A stretch of DNA of 64,000 bases from Schistosoma haematobium (lineage: Eukaryota > Platyhelminthes > Trematoda > Strigeidida > Schistosomatidae). The position numbers and the translations under genes are program-made. Shown piece after piece: positions 46,645 to 57,105 of this stretch. Positions within the stretch are counted from its first letter, which is position 1. Every line of letters starts with the position of its first letter. The DNA lies in contig NC_067197.1 of the NCBI RefSeq assembly GCF_000699445.3, forward strand, positions 8,128,152-8,192,151, written 5' to 3'. Under the pieces are notes generated by a model that saw only the letters and a list, made by a program, of their open reading frames with translations, searched no databases and was not told where the DNA came from.

Positions 46645-47100
46645 CCGATCATAATATCTCCACTATGCTTAGAGAGAGAGAGAGAGCCCAGAGTTCAATA
46701 ATGCATTCCGACTGACGCAGTTAATCATAACCTAAACACTTAGTGGTCAACATTGAGTTCGAATACAAGAAGACAATGGCTAAACTTCTATCATTATATT
46801 TTAACTACTTAGTATATCTATCTCAGACTTCCGTTAGTATGTATACATTATATATATGACTGTAACGCAAATTCCAAAAAATAGTCCCATAAGTAGCAGA
46901 GAAGTCAACAAATGGTACATAATTTATCTAACAATAATCAACGAATATCAAATTTTATAACAGTAGTAAGTAGATGCAATGGAAGTTTACAATAGAGAGA
47001 TTGTACAAAAACAATGACCCTAGTATGACTTATAGCAACTCCTCTACAGTCAATTTTGTTTTCGGTTAATTTTATCGAGCCTTTTTATTCATATATTTAA
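46645..47100. other. No gene seen
   Basis: Begins with an (AG)n run at 46671-46686; the rest is AT-rich and featureless. Confidence 0.45.
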
Positions 47101-47159
47101 CAGACAATGTCGTTCAGACAGTCAAAATTCGTTGATTACTTTGTACAATTATGATCACT

Positions 47160-47420
47160 AACATTTATGTATAAACAACTACGCTTGATCACATGTGACA
47201 GCCTACACGTACAATCCTCACCTTGATTCTATTTGACTATAAATTCGTCTCTGTATTCGCACACTCACACACATTATAGTCTTTGCTCCAGTTTACTCGA
47301 TGTGATTGTAAACTGTAGTCGCTGCATCGTATTGCCTTCTGAATTCATATACCATTGTGCTTTATTAATAACGGTTATCGAGGTGGTCGATTAACGAAAC
47401 GTAAGGAACTATCTCGAAGC
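47160..47420 (+). repeat. LTR-like dispersed repeat
   Basis: Partner of 42885-43280 in opposite orientation. Contains a CTATAAA box near 47239. Confidence 0.35.
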
Positions 47421-47559
47421 CAAGACACTACAGACTAATAATAAATAAAATAATCTAATTAATTTCGTCGTCGTCGAATTACGCCGCATTATGATATTAA
47501 AAGTAACTAAAACAAGAAAAACATAAAATTCTTATACAATATATAAATTTATGTGCAAA

Positions 47560-47720
47560 GATGGCTAGCGGCTAACAGTGGAATCCAGGACAAGCATTTC
47601 GTCCGATTTGGGACTCGTCAGCTGCATGTACCTGCATCTCAGAATTGATGTTCACTCTGGGACTCGAACCCAGTACCATCCGCTTTGAACGCCATCGCGT
47701 TATGCTAATCATGAATGGGA
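47560..47720 (-). repeat. SM-alpha-like hammerhead SINE (family B), minus copy
   Basis: On the minus strand a GGTTCGAGTCCC B box (about 47660-47671) precedes a hammerhead ribozyme. The copy ends with the AGCCATCTTTGC block. The 5' region up to about 47720 runs into the start of an oppositely oriented copy. Confidence 0.7.
47578..47634 (-). ncRNA. Type I hammerhead ribozyme, SM-alpha-like, intact core
   Basis: Minus strand: CTGACGA, stem II GTCC-CAAATC-GGAC (four pairs), GAAA, minimal stem III with loop GCTT, triplet GTC, then CTGGATTCC. Stem I closes with three pairs before a G-G mismatch. Layout and wording closely follow the published S. mansoni satellite hammerhead as I remember it. Predicted cleavage-competent, with a weakened stem I. 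Confidence 0.75.
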
Positions 47721-48085
47721 AGATTCAAACAAACAATAATGAGTGAATTTAAACTTCACCCGATTGTACAAGCTAGTGGCTATCAGCATTCAACAACTAA
47801 GTGGATAACCTGATGGTGTTTGAAGCGAACAGTACTGGATTCGAGTTCTAGAGTGAACATTAACTCTGCGATACAGGTACATTCAGCTGAGGAGTCCGAA
47901 ATTGTACGAAAAGCACGTCCTGGATTCCACTGCTAGCCACTACCCATCTTTGTATATAATGCTTGTGAATTAAGGCTATATCAAAGCAATGCTCACAGTA
48001 TGCATATATGTCAATAAGAGACTGATCGATCGCAGTTCTAAAGATCAATGTTAAGATTTAAACAAACAACACCAAGTGAATTATG
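47705..48085 (+). repeat. SM-alpha-like family B, plus copy followed by a second partial unit
   Basis: Starts at the GGGAAGATTCAAACAAACAA block, passes a decayed B box (GGATTCGAGTTC, about 47837) and a ribozyme, ends at the CCATCTTTG block (47944-47952) and then runs into the beginning of the next unit (ATATGTCAATAAGAGACTGATCG), i.e. a head-to-tail dimer remnant. Confidence 0.65.
47874..47931 (+). ncRNA. Hammerhead ribozyme, family B, core present, stems weakened
   Basis: CTGAGGA and GAAA are present with triplet GTC and CTGGATTCC after it. Stem II (GTCC/GTAC) has one mismatch and stem III has lost its second pair (A against G), so activity is uncertain. Confidence 0.6.
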
Positions 48086-48394
48086 GATTTATGGTTTAAT
48101 ATTTTAAGTGTTTGTAATGTTTTCGATGTTTAATAAAATAACTTTTGCGAAAATTCAGCATTTCCGCAGATCAAAGGCTACTTTTCGGAGTTTACAAATG
48201 ATAATACAATAAAGGATGTTTAATTGAATTTTTTTATTTATCAGCTTTAAACAGTCATTGAGTAGTAACCATTCCTGTGTTTTTAATAATCCTCAATACC
48301 AGTGGAAGTTGTATTGAGGTCATTGGTTTACATGATTTAACATCATGTTTTCTGAGTTTTGATTTCTGTAGGGTTAGATGATTCGGTACGATTT

Positions 48395-48600
48395 CTGGGA
48401 CTTAGGTTTAAGTAAGTTCACACTTGTCAGCAAGGCAAGTCTACAATCTTCATTACGTTAATATCCTGTTTGTGATACTGTATGGTAATTGTTTAAATAT
48501 CAAGGATGGTATTATTTATCTCACCCATGATGATAAATACTACCTACCATGAAACCTGAGTCTAGGGTTTTCTCCTGATTACAGTTTGCCACCTAACACA
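48395..48600. repeat. Hammerhead SINE family C fragments
   Basis: A minus fragment at 48400-48470 has the core mutated to CTGACAA. A plus fragment near 48545-48590 keeps only the GAAACCTGAGTCTAGGGTTT part. Confidence 0.45.
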
Positions 48601-49230
48601 ATATTATATATGGATAAGGAAAGAAAATCTATCATTGAAGAATAATATGGATTATTTTATTTCGTCGGTTTTCGTCAGCTGCTTACAACCTAAAACTGTA
48701 GTATTAATAATCAAAAAAAGGAACAATTGTACATACTTTATATCAGAAATGTATAGAAAGAGTTAAGTCAGTATATGGAGACAGAATGATTTTGATGGCA
48801 ATAATAAGAAAAGAAACAACATTCTTCAAACGTTACATAATTCATAGGTTAAATACGTGAATATTCTACGTCATGAAAACATAACGTTTTTTTTTAAATC
48901 AAAGATTACGTAATATAAACTAGTTGAGTAAAGCTCAAAATTAATTAGAGTTTATGGGAACAAAAAAGAGTCTTATGTAACAATTTCACGAAAATCAAGT
49001 TGATATGGTTAACCAGAATTGACAACTATTTCCTTTTGGATTCTTAAGTTTAGTTTCAATCGTTTTATTTCAACAAGTTCGGCAAACTGTAACAATTTTG
49101 ACTTCATATTATTCCGCTAATATATTTGTTCTTTATTTAAGTTTATGAATGGGAAAAACTGTATGAAATTTGTAGACAATATCATATAATCACAATTGAT
49201 TGATCACTGGGTGGCGATTAATTTGATGTC
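48601..49230. other. No gene seen
   Basis: AT-rich, no supported feature. Confidence 0.45.
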
Positions 49231-49234
49231 TGTA

Positions 49235-49425
49235 AAGTCCTTATTTAGTGCAGATCAGATGCTATCAGTGGTAACGTCGCTGACTGTAAAGCTGGATGAC
49301 ACGGGATCGAGTCCGCCAGGGAGCACCAGTTCCCTCAAGACTACAGGCACACCTTGCTGACGAGTGCCAAGTAGCACGAAACCCTAATCCAGGGTTTCCT
49401 CCAACCACCATCTAATAACAATGTC
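49235..49425 (+). repeat. Hammerhead SINE family C, plus copy
   Basis: tRNA-like B box GGGATCGAGTCCG (about 49291-49303) followed by the family C ribozyme and the start of the 3' region; the distal 3' half is missing. Confidence 0.7.
49344..49400 (+). ncRNA. Hammerhead ribozyme, family C, intact core
   Basis: CTGACGA, stem II GTGC-CAAGTA-GCAC (four pairs), GAAA, triplet ATC, then CAGGG pairing with CCTTG. The second stem III pair is a C-A mismatch, otherwise everything needed is present. Confidence 0.7.
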
Positions 49426-49639
49426 ATACATTTTTACTTGAAATAACATGACATCGAACAAAGCGGATACCCCCCCCTTCATCTTCGCCTTGATAAACAT
49501 CAAATAGCAGTCAAATTTCATAACATGTCCTCACCTATATGAATGCATGTGGATAACTATGAACATACATTTGACTGAAAAAAACATTGAGATCTTAGAT
49601 TATTAAAAGCACCGTAGAATTTTTAGAAGATAGGTACTC

Positions 49640-49915
49640 AGGTCAATCAACAAACACATTGAAATCGAATCCAATTTATTAACCAATCAGAAAATTTATG
49701 GACAAATATAGGACTATGAATCAATGGGAGATACAATTAAAATAAAGCAGTAAACAAATGACAGGTTAAAATTCAACAATAGCCAATCAAGATTGAGGTC
49801 TACAGGGCAAGTTTTGAGGCGCATGTGGAGAAATTCGAACACATTACTTCTACCTGAAGTTTGTGCTGAGGATGTCGTTCACAAAAACAATGGAAGCTTC
49901 ACGACCGAATATTAA
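49640..49915. repeat. Fold-back element copy 3, right arm and spacer only
   Basis: Spacer (CAATGGGAGATAC, AAGCAGTAAACAA) and right arm (TGTGGAGAAATTCGAACAC, CTGAAGTTTGTGCTGA) of the 62609 family. The left arm is missing. Confidence 0.55.
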
Positions 49916-50455
49916 CATACTGACTACATTATCTGTGTTGTGGTCAAACAGTTTATCATTTATTTCACAGTATTCGAATAAACATATGTGAAATATATTA
50001 AACTAGACTGAGAGCCATTTACATGACTATGAATGAACTTACTGTAATATGCACCATTCTGACTTTCTTCGGCTTCAATATAAATAAATAAGTGTTATCA
50101 AAAGGGAGAACATACAAAGAATTACACTAACTCCAATAATGTCTTTTTTAAATTCCACCTTTAACGTGGTTTCAAGTAGTATGTAGGACATCTTGAACCT
50201 AGACTTCATGCTATTTAACATGTACATGCAGTCTTGATGAAAATGTTATTCCCTACGTGATTTAAATAAACGACATAAGATATTTATTCTCAGATGTTAT
50301 CACATGATGTCGAATTACTTAAACTATCATCTACATTTTAATTTGATCCATAGAATTCTATTAACACTGAGAACTAAATAAACATGACATTGGTGACTAT
50401 ACAATCAGTAATCAATGAATTAATATTTTATCTAATTTAACATCTTAATAAAATA
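49916..50455. other. No gene seen
   Basis: AT-rich, no supported feature. Confidence 0.4.
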
Positions 50456-50457
50456 TA

Positions 50458-50562
50458 GGTAGTGGAGAAGATTTTTAGCTGAGGTGGATGATTTTGATGT
50501 GGTTTTGTTTTCTGAGCTCCACGACTAAAACATCCAGCTCAAAGAACAAAACTATAAATATT
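50458..50562. repeat. Fold-back element copy 4, tips only
   Basis: The outer left tip (GTGGAGAAGATTTTTAGCT...GGTTTTGTTTTCTGAGCT) is joined directly to the outer right tip (CCACGACTAAAACATCCAGCTCAAAGAACAAAAC region). Everything between has been deleted, leaving a short near-palindrome. Confidence 0.6.
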
Positions 50563-50814
50563 TTGACAAACATTTATTAAAGAATAACATATGGCCAATA
50601 AACATGATCAGTCATTTTGAACGAATATCTGTAATTATCCCATGATCTTTGTGGTTGAAAAAGTAATAAGTCTATATATTTAAGTAACTGTAATCAACGA
50701 CCTTCGGTTTATTATAGAGGCATGTGGAGGTTGTTGGATATGATAGTTTATTTTATGAACTGAATTCCGTTAAACAACCATTAAAAAACAGGAAGGAATT
50801 ATAAGCTGTTAAGT

Positions 50815-50950
50815 TCTATTCCCGTCCTGTTCCAAGTGGGGTCACGGGTGCTCACCGATTAGGAGTTCGACACCAGGACGAAGCAGTTTTCCAGTGCTTC
50901 CTGTTTATCAATGTTTGTCTGATTGAGATCAATTCATGATGTAAACCATA
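50815..50950 (+). repeat. Degenerate hammerhead-SINE-like sequence
   Basis: GGACGAAGCA followed by TCCAGTGCTTCC recalls the 3' half of the family A ribozyme, and TAGGAGTTCGACACC its stem II, but the core is broken on both sides. Confidence 0.35.
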
Positions 50951-50984
50951 AGATATTAGGTGGTTGGAGGTTGTTGACAGGATA

Positions 50985-51125
50985 CCATCGACTTAGGTTT
51001 GCGTCTACTTGGCACCCGTCAGTAAGTTCTAATTGTAATCTTGAAGGGACTGATGTCCCTTAGCAGATCATACTCCATGTCACCCAGCTTCACAGTTTGA
51101 GATGTTAACAAAGAGTTAATTAGGC
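50985..51125 (-). repeat. Hammerhead SINE family C, decayed minus copy
   Basis: The ribozyme core reads CTGACGG with GCAAA in place of GAAA, so two invariant positions are lost. The tRNA-like head (AGCTGGGTGACATGG on the minus strand) is recognisable. Confidence 0.5.
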
Positions 51126-51550
51126 GGAGACTAACACTGATCAATATCCAGTGACTAGTCAATTGTAAACTATGAAATACATGTATTTATTCGAATAGAT
51201 CACTAGAGCAGAGTAACCACTGTTTCTTAAAAATAACGCAGGTTGTTTGCAATTTTTCTGACACTAGATTTTAGAAATCAAAGATATGAAACAACGCCAT
51301 TTGATACTGTAGAATTTCCTTGAATCCAAACCGACGTAACAAACCACAGAATTATTCCCAAAAAATCAATATTGAGTTTAATAAATGGTACATAAAAATA
51401 TTATCGATTTAGTTTTGTGCAACGATTTATATGACACATTAAACATTTCGATTTTATCAGCAATCAACATTAATAATCGATAGAAATATGTTTCTGCATA
51501 ATTGGCAATATCTTATGAGGAAAATGCATATATACTTTCACGGTTGAATT
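51126..51550. other. No gene seen
   Basis: AT-rich, no supported feature. Confidence 0.4.
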
Positions 51551-51559
51551 CACGAGTCG

Positions 51560-52030
51560 ATCTAAGTTAGACTACCATTTAAAAACTGGAAGCACTGGAC
51601 GATCGTTTCGTGCTAGTATAGGACTCCTCAGCGGCGCGCATCCATAATTCCACGTGTGGGACTTGAACCAACGACTGATGGGATGGCATCTAACAGTGTT
51701 AATATCTAACTTCTATCGAGAAGCCATGACCATTGGAGTTCAATTCGTGTCAGGTGTGAGACATTTATCCACCTCAGACAATGAATGATTGCGTAATATC
51801 ATGGATTGATTAACACCACTGAATGCCGGCTCAAGGACCTAGAGGTTGATCGTCCGTGCGTGAAACTGAAGGTCCTGGGTTCGAGTCCCACGTATGGAAT
51901 CATAGATTTGAGCCTCTGAGGAGTCCCACATTAGCATAAAACGGCCATTCAAGGCTTCCAGGTATTCACTGGTGGTCTAGTTAGTATCGACCCGTGAATT
52001 CAACTATGAAAATACTACAATCCCCACAAT
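51560..52030. repeat. Hammerhead SINE family A, two copies in opposite orientation
   Basis: A minus-oriented copy (about 51560-51730) and a plus-oriented copy (about 51820-52030) face each other. The plus copy has an exact B box GGTTCGAGTCC (51878-51888) but a ribozyme with GAAA changed to AAAA. The minus copy keeps an intact ribozyme core. Confidence 0.7.
51592..51639 (-). ncRNA. Hammerhead ribozyme, family A, intact core
   Basis: Minus strand: CTGAGGA, stem II GTCC-TATACTA-GCAC with one mismatch, GAAA, two-pair stem III with loop GATC, triplet GTC, then CAGTGC pairing with GCGCCG apart from one mismatch and one wobble. All invariant core bases present. Confidence 0.7.
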
Positions 52031-52685
52031 AACCGATATAGTTTTCGATAAAATGAACGATGTGTTCAGTGAAGTTGTAAAGTTCAACTGATCCAACTCC
52101 ATAATCATTCTCGCTAACGAATGACATCAACATAAAATCTATGGAAAAGAAAAGGGTACTAGAAAGTTGTTATTACCTATTTGGAATTTGGAGCAATGAA
52201 TACATACAACATTAGAATCAGTCCTTATAAACACCAGTATGCTAGTGAATCAACAACCTGAAGCCTAACGGTCGATATTCGAAACTTTGTTTAAGTGACA
52301 CTATAACGCAACAATTACCCAATAGTATCACCGACCTTTAAATCACTCTTGGTATGTATACAAGCTGTTATTTGAAATTTATTGTTAGAAACTTATAAAT
52401 CTCTCATGTCTAAAATAAGACTGGTATCATAGGTACTAATTGAGTATGGAAACGGTGATCGTCTACACAAACTACCGATCCAAATAAAAAAATATATTCT
52501 TTATTAATTAATGACAAGCTCTGTAATAGATTTCATAAAGTTTTACTAAGAAATTCTATATGGTTATTTCACACATCTCACATGATGTTTAACTCTTCAC
52601 AAATCAATGACTAAATACTTATCTGAATCACACGAATATTACATACATATTGTATAACAATGTATCAATATGCCTGGTAATTTCA
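52031..52685. other. No gene seen
   Basis: AT-rich, no supported feature. Confidence 0.4.
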
Positions 52686-52691
52686 CGTTAG

Positions 52692-52901
52692 ACATTGACT
52701 TCTGAAGACTTCTTCGTTCCCCAGAATTCGTTTAAACTTAAACTTGAGATGGAAGAGAAAGATAAAAAAAAATATGAAAGGAGCCTTACTTCCAAGATTA
52801 TTGGTCGATTTATACATAAACTTGATGTTGTAGATCCTCCTGAAGATATACAAAAATTAATAACAGAGTCCGTTTCCGTTTTATCAGCACTTGACAAATA
52901 A
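52692..52901 (+). CDS. Possible terminal exon of an unrecognised gene
   Basis: An open frame of about 69 codons follows an AG at 52690-52691 (a possible splice acceptor, with a weak pyrimidine tract) and ends with TAA. It has no ATG near its start, which fits an exon better than a complete gene. The peptide is charged and amphipathic: KLKLEMEEKDKKKYERS is lysine/glutamate rich, then SKIIGRFIHKLDVVDPPEDI and a hydrophobic SVSVLSALDK end. Composition looks more protein-like than the surrounding AT-rich noise. I do not recognise the family. It could also be a retrocopy fragment or chance. Confidence 0.3.
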   Translation, partial: TLTSEDFFVPQNSFKLKLEMEEKDKKKYERSLTSKIIGRFIHKLDVVDPPEDIQKLITESVSVLSALDK

Positions 52902-52904
52902 TTA

Positions 52905-53384
52905 ATGTTTCGCTGAGAAACTCTCTAAGAAGTTTATATTTAACACTAATTTGACAAAGCCCTTACAACATTTTACAAGAAAGTATCAATAGCTTAAAAC
53001 ATGTTTCGCTTAAAAGACAAACATTAAGTTCGTATAAAAGTTAGCTAAAAAAAAAATATCAAGTTTGAATAAATTAATTTGTTGATACTGTCTATAAGTC
53101 GAATGACTGTTGATATTGTTCATACTAAACAGGCTTTGTTGAGCTGAACATCACTAAAATAGCGGATACTTTCAATTCATTTGTAAAGAGGTGGATCTCA
53201 CTGCTTATCCATCTGTTGATAACAACTGAAACTTTCAATTTGTCCATTTTCTTCACCGGTTTCATTATATCAGTCTTCACAAATTTATAGAAACTTATTG
53301 TCCGTGGACTGTGTGTCACAAGTAAATTGGTTCATTATTTCAAGAGTTTCTACATTGTTCAGTTTGAATGTATTTACATATTAT
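52905..53384. other. No gene seen
   Basis: Downstream of the possible exon; no poly(A) signal close to the stop and no further coding sequence could be supported. Confidence 0.4.
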
Positions 53385-53795
53385 TCATTTATTTTATTTA
53401 AACATATAAATATTAGTACAAGGAGGCATCAAATATATATCGCCACACTTCATAATTCGATTTGTTTGAGGGCTGAGATACTAATTGGGTGCCCAAACCA
53501 AAGCAGATGGTTTTTTTTAGAAGGTCACACCCCGATCCTTTAACTTAGAGGTTTGATCCACAAGGCAGTGGAACAACTTCAGGAGATGCAGTCCCATGGT
53601 AGCCAGTGACCAACGATTGGTTCACACGCCATTTGTCCCTTCAGTATGTTGGAGCCCATGTGCGCCATTGGTCGGTTTCTCAAACTCCTCTAAGAGGGGA
53701 CTTCCCTAACGATGGCTGTATACGCGTGTCCATTTGAGAGCATTTGGAGAGCGAGAGCTTACTTCTCCCACTCTCGACCTTACGAGGACATTCGG
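53385..53795 (-). repeat. Dispersed repeat, second copy of the 32525 family
   Basis: Same family and orientation as 32525-33050, with an internal deletion of about 100 bp relative to it (the segment around the CATGTCCACCAACC part is missing). Confidence 0.5.
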
Positions 53796-54113
53796 TATTT
53801 ACATACAATTAATTAGCATAGTTTACTAACTTGAGTATAAAAGTATTCACTACTCCTAAATCTCAAATTTAATGGACTATTACCAACTGTCAAACTTTTT
53901 AGGGCTATTTCCAATTATCTTTCAGTTATCAACTTCTTCATTATAATATTACTTGAAACATATATTCTATCTATCATAATCTGCAGGCTTATGCTACGTT
54001 GATGATTACAAATTATTCATTTTAGGTTTAAATAAACAATTCCAAAAACATTTGTACACTATTTTACCCACTCGTTTACTTGTACGCATAAGGAATTCAA
54101 TAAAATAAAGTTT

Positions 54114-54321
54114 AGTTTAAATTCACTTGGTGTTACTTCACTTGTATCTTCCCATTGTTATTTAGGACTGCAATTGATCAATCTCTTGTTGGCGTATGTG
54201 CATCCTGGCTATATCGAGATAATACGCACAGGATTCACATATACCAACACGAGACTGATCAATTGCAGTCCTAAATAACGATGGGAAGATACAAGTGAAA
54301 CAACACCAAGTGAATTTAAAC
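54114..54321. repeat. Inverted pair of SM-alpha-like 5' ends
   Basis: Left arm 54114-54212 and right arm 54225-54321 are imperfect reverse complements about 97 bp long (landmarks AATTCACTTGGTGTT, ATCTTCCCATTGTTATTTAG, CTGCAATTGATCA and their complements). The right arm continues as the family B copy below. Confidence 0.75.
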
Positions 54322-54510
54322 TTCACACCATTGCACAAGCAGGTGATTATCAGGACTCAGTAGCTAAGTGGATAATGCAAGGGCGTTTGAAGCGAATGGT
54401 ATTGAGTTCGAGTCCCAGAGTGAGATACAGGTACATCCATCTGACGAGTTCGAAACTGAACGGAACGCGCGTCCTGGATTCCACTGCTAACCACTATCCA
54501 TCTTTGCTTA
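54225..54510 (+). repeat. SM-alpha-like hammerhead SINE (family B), near-complete unit
   Basis: The longest family B unit in the window. Order: 5' region, tRNA-like B box GAGTTCGAGTCCC (about 54404-54416), ribozyme (54428-54486) and closing CCATCTTTGC. Confidence 0.75.
54428..54486 (+). ncRNA. Hammerhead ribozyme, family B, one core mutation
   Basis: CTGACGA, a perfect stem II GTTC-GAAACT-GAAC, CGCGCG stem III and GTC triplet are present, but GAAA reads GGAA. This change in an invariant A predicts loss of activity. Stem II differs from GTCC/GGAC by a paired change, so it covaried before the core broke. Confidence 0.65.
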
Positions 54511-55000
54511 AAAAAATTATTTTAATTTTGAAACTTAATGAGCATAATTGAGTTTCTTTTTATCCAGAATATATTTAAAGCAAAACCCGTATATGATATT
54601 GTTATGCTTCAAATAACAGTGACTTACACCTTAAATAATCTGAAATGTAATGTGTTTTTTAAATTTTTATTGTACCTCAGTTATCAATCATAAAATACTT
54701 TGACGGAAACCATCTCATTAGTGATCACTCTGGACTGTTGGCTTTATTGAATACTAATGTGCTTAGTTGATTAAGTCAGTAATTATGTTAATTAGTCATA
54801 AACGTAAATTACAAAATTCATGTGACAACAAGAATAATGTAATACATGACTGATGATTGACATTGTCAAAAAAAGAAATTTAAAAATGCAAAATGTTTCT
54901 GATTACACATGCTGTTTTGCTTTACAGATGAATTCCGATAATCGCTCATATTGATTTGCCTAAACATGGGAATAAAGTTATTCAGAGAAGGGTTTTTGTA
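54511..55000. other. No gene seen
   Basis: AT-rich, no supported feature. Confidence 0.4.
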
Positions 55001-55260
55001 GATATTATAGTAATTTTATAATAGTTGAATTCATGAGTCAATTGAAGCTAAACCACCATGGAAAATCTGGAAGCAACAGAAGTCTATTTCGTTCAAGTAT
55101 GAGACTCTTCAGCATTATGCATCCACGATCGAGATTCGAATCCAAGACCTTCGGTCTCGTGAATGCGCATTGCTGAGAAGTCGCATACTAGAACGAAACG
55201 GCCGTCCAGTGTTTCCAGGTTTTCCATTGTGGTCTCGATTCAACTAATAAATCAATAAAA
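55000..55260. repeat. Hammerhead SINE family A, fused minus and plus copies
   Basis: 55010-55160 is a minus-oriented 3' half with a ribozyme (CTGAAGA and GAAA present, stems II and III poor, triplet TTC). 55160-55255 is a plus-oriented 3' half whose core reads CTGAGAA, a broken invariant G. The two ribozymes face each other, with a B-box-like GATTCGAATCC between them (55132-55142). Confidence 0.65.
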
Positions 55261-55395
55261 TTAATGTTTAATCAGATTAGTCGATATTCTTCAAACAATT
55301 AATGATCCCAAGGTCGTGGGTCACTAATTTTTGAAATATGAAGTGCAAGTAACTGCAGACTACTTGGTTGAGCTTACAATGGTTCAGGTTCATTT

Positions 55396-55874
55396 TGTTA
55401 TGTCCCGACAAGAATAATGAATGGTAACTTTTGGGATCGATTGATGGACCAATACTAAACGTATATTTCAATGGCGTAATTATTAAGTAACTAAACTATG
55501 CATATTCATATTCCTCCTATAAGTTTTATTTTGACCCATAAACTATTATTATACATTTTACCATTATTGCGTTATACCCAGTATATTAATTACTACCTCC
55601 CTCATTCACAGCCACATTTGGCTAATTCTTGTACAAATGTTGTTTCATATTTTATGGTATGATGTGGTCTGTCTGGTTGGTATATAAACTCAGTATGTTT
55701 GAAATATAAGGATTCATATTGCAGAGGCTGAGACTGGTGTTCTAGACTTAACTGGATGGGCTAGGTGGAAAAACAGGACCAGTCAAGACTCTAGACTGCT
55801 CGCACGTGTTTTACGCGTCCTTGGTCCGATCGATAACTCGCTGCTTTTGATTGGCGGCTTTGGGCCATAACACA
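55396..55874 (+). mobile_element. Solo LTR related to the array LTR, with target duplication
   Basis: Starts TGTTATGTCC and ends GGCCATAACA. CATTT directly flanks it on both sides (55391-55395 and 55875-55879), a perfect 5-bp target duplication. TATATAAA at about 55681 and the CATTCACAGCCAC block match the array LTR. No internal sequence: a solo LTR left by recombination between two LTRs. Confidence 0.9.
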
Positions 55875-55879
55875 TTTAT

Positions 55880-56380
55880 TCTTTATCTTCCCTTAAATCT
55901 TGAGTTTTTTTAATTTTTAAAAAATGGTTTTTATTCACTGAGTTTATTCTATGACTAATTTTTCCTACTATCACAAATACTGTTAGTAATTACACTACTT
56001 CGACACCTTTCTGTGTCGATAAGGTGTGGCAACTTCAACTCATGAAAATGTGTCAGGTTCTACGTTGCTTACAACTAACTAACCGACAACGTATTCAGTC
56101 GTAAATTCTTCAAAAATGGAATGAAGACAAAAACAGAAAAAACGAATGAATGAATAATATTTTCCTTCTTTTCACCATTCTTATGAAAACCAAATTGACT
56201 TGAATATATTGCCAAGATTAAGATCACAGAAACGAATTCATAGGTACACGCAAGCTTGGTTGTTCAATCTTTTTTCAAACAGTGATTGGGATATTTTAAA
56301 AAAGTTGTACGGTTTTTATTCAATAAATTAAATTCGTCAACCAAAGGTTTAACCCTAATACAAGCCATCAAATAAGTAGA
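55880..56380. other. No gene seen
   Basis: AT-rich, no supported feature. Confidence 0.4.
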
Positions 56381-56384
56381 TAAT

Positions 56385-56661
56385 TATTTCAATAATTGAA
56401 ATCATGAGTCAATTGAAGCTAGACCACCATGGAAAACCTGGAAGCATCAGAAGGCCATTTTGTCCTATCGTGAAGCTCCTCAGAAGTGCGCATCCACGAC
56501 CTCGCCTCGCGGGACTCGAACCCCAGGACCTATCAGTCTTGCACGCGAGCGCTTAACCACCCGAACACTGAGCCGGCATCCAACGGTATTATTGTCTAAT
56601 TTCAACCAATTGACTCATGATCTCAACTATTGAAATTACTACAATCTCCACAAAACCCCTT
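56385..56661 (-). repeat. Hammerhead SINE family A, near full-length minus copy
   Basis: On the minus strand: GGGGTTTTGTGGAG start, a block containing TCATGAGTCAATTG, a tRNA-like head with GGTTCGAGTCC (56512-56522), a ribozyme, the CCAGGTTTTCCATGGTGGTCT block and a closing inverted repeat of TCATGAGTCAATTG. Both ends therefore carry short inverted repeats. The ribozyme (about 56438-56491) has CTGAGGA but AAAA instead of GAAA. Confidence 0.8.
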
Positions 56662-56664
56662 CTG

Positions 56665-57100
56665 ATGATACAAATTTATTGATGTTTATTCGTAAATATA
56701 CTGTGTATTTATCGATCCATGAGAATTTCATTACAATTTTAATACCTGACTGATACAAATTCAATAGTTGTTTGCGGTTTATTCAACTTAATTGATACAT
56801 AACATTCTTCGTATGTATTCATAATTAACCTGAAAAGGTTTATAGAAAATTAAAGTATATATTCATCATTTCAAATGAACAATATGAGAATGATTTCTAC
56901 GCTTAATAGATACATACAAACAGTTAGAAATTATCTAAGATCTAGAACTGTTATGAAGTCATCAATCAATCAGAAGAAACGTTGAACCGAGAACATCTAT
57001 TTAATTTGAAATACCATATTAACATTGAGGGATGAAATTAATAAGACAAATGCTAAAACAGTAGAAATACTAATAATTTTAGTAGTTGGTGGCCTGTTTG
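56665..57100. other. No gene seen
   Basis: AT-rich, no supported feature. Confidence 0.4.
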
Positions 57101-57105
57101 AATAT

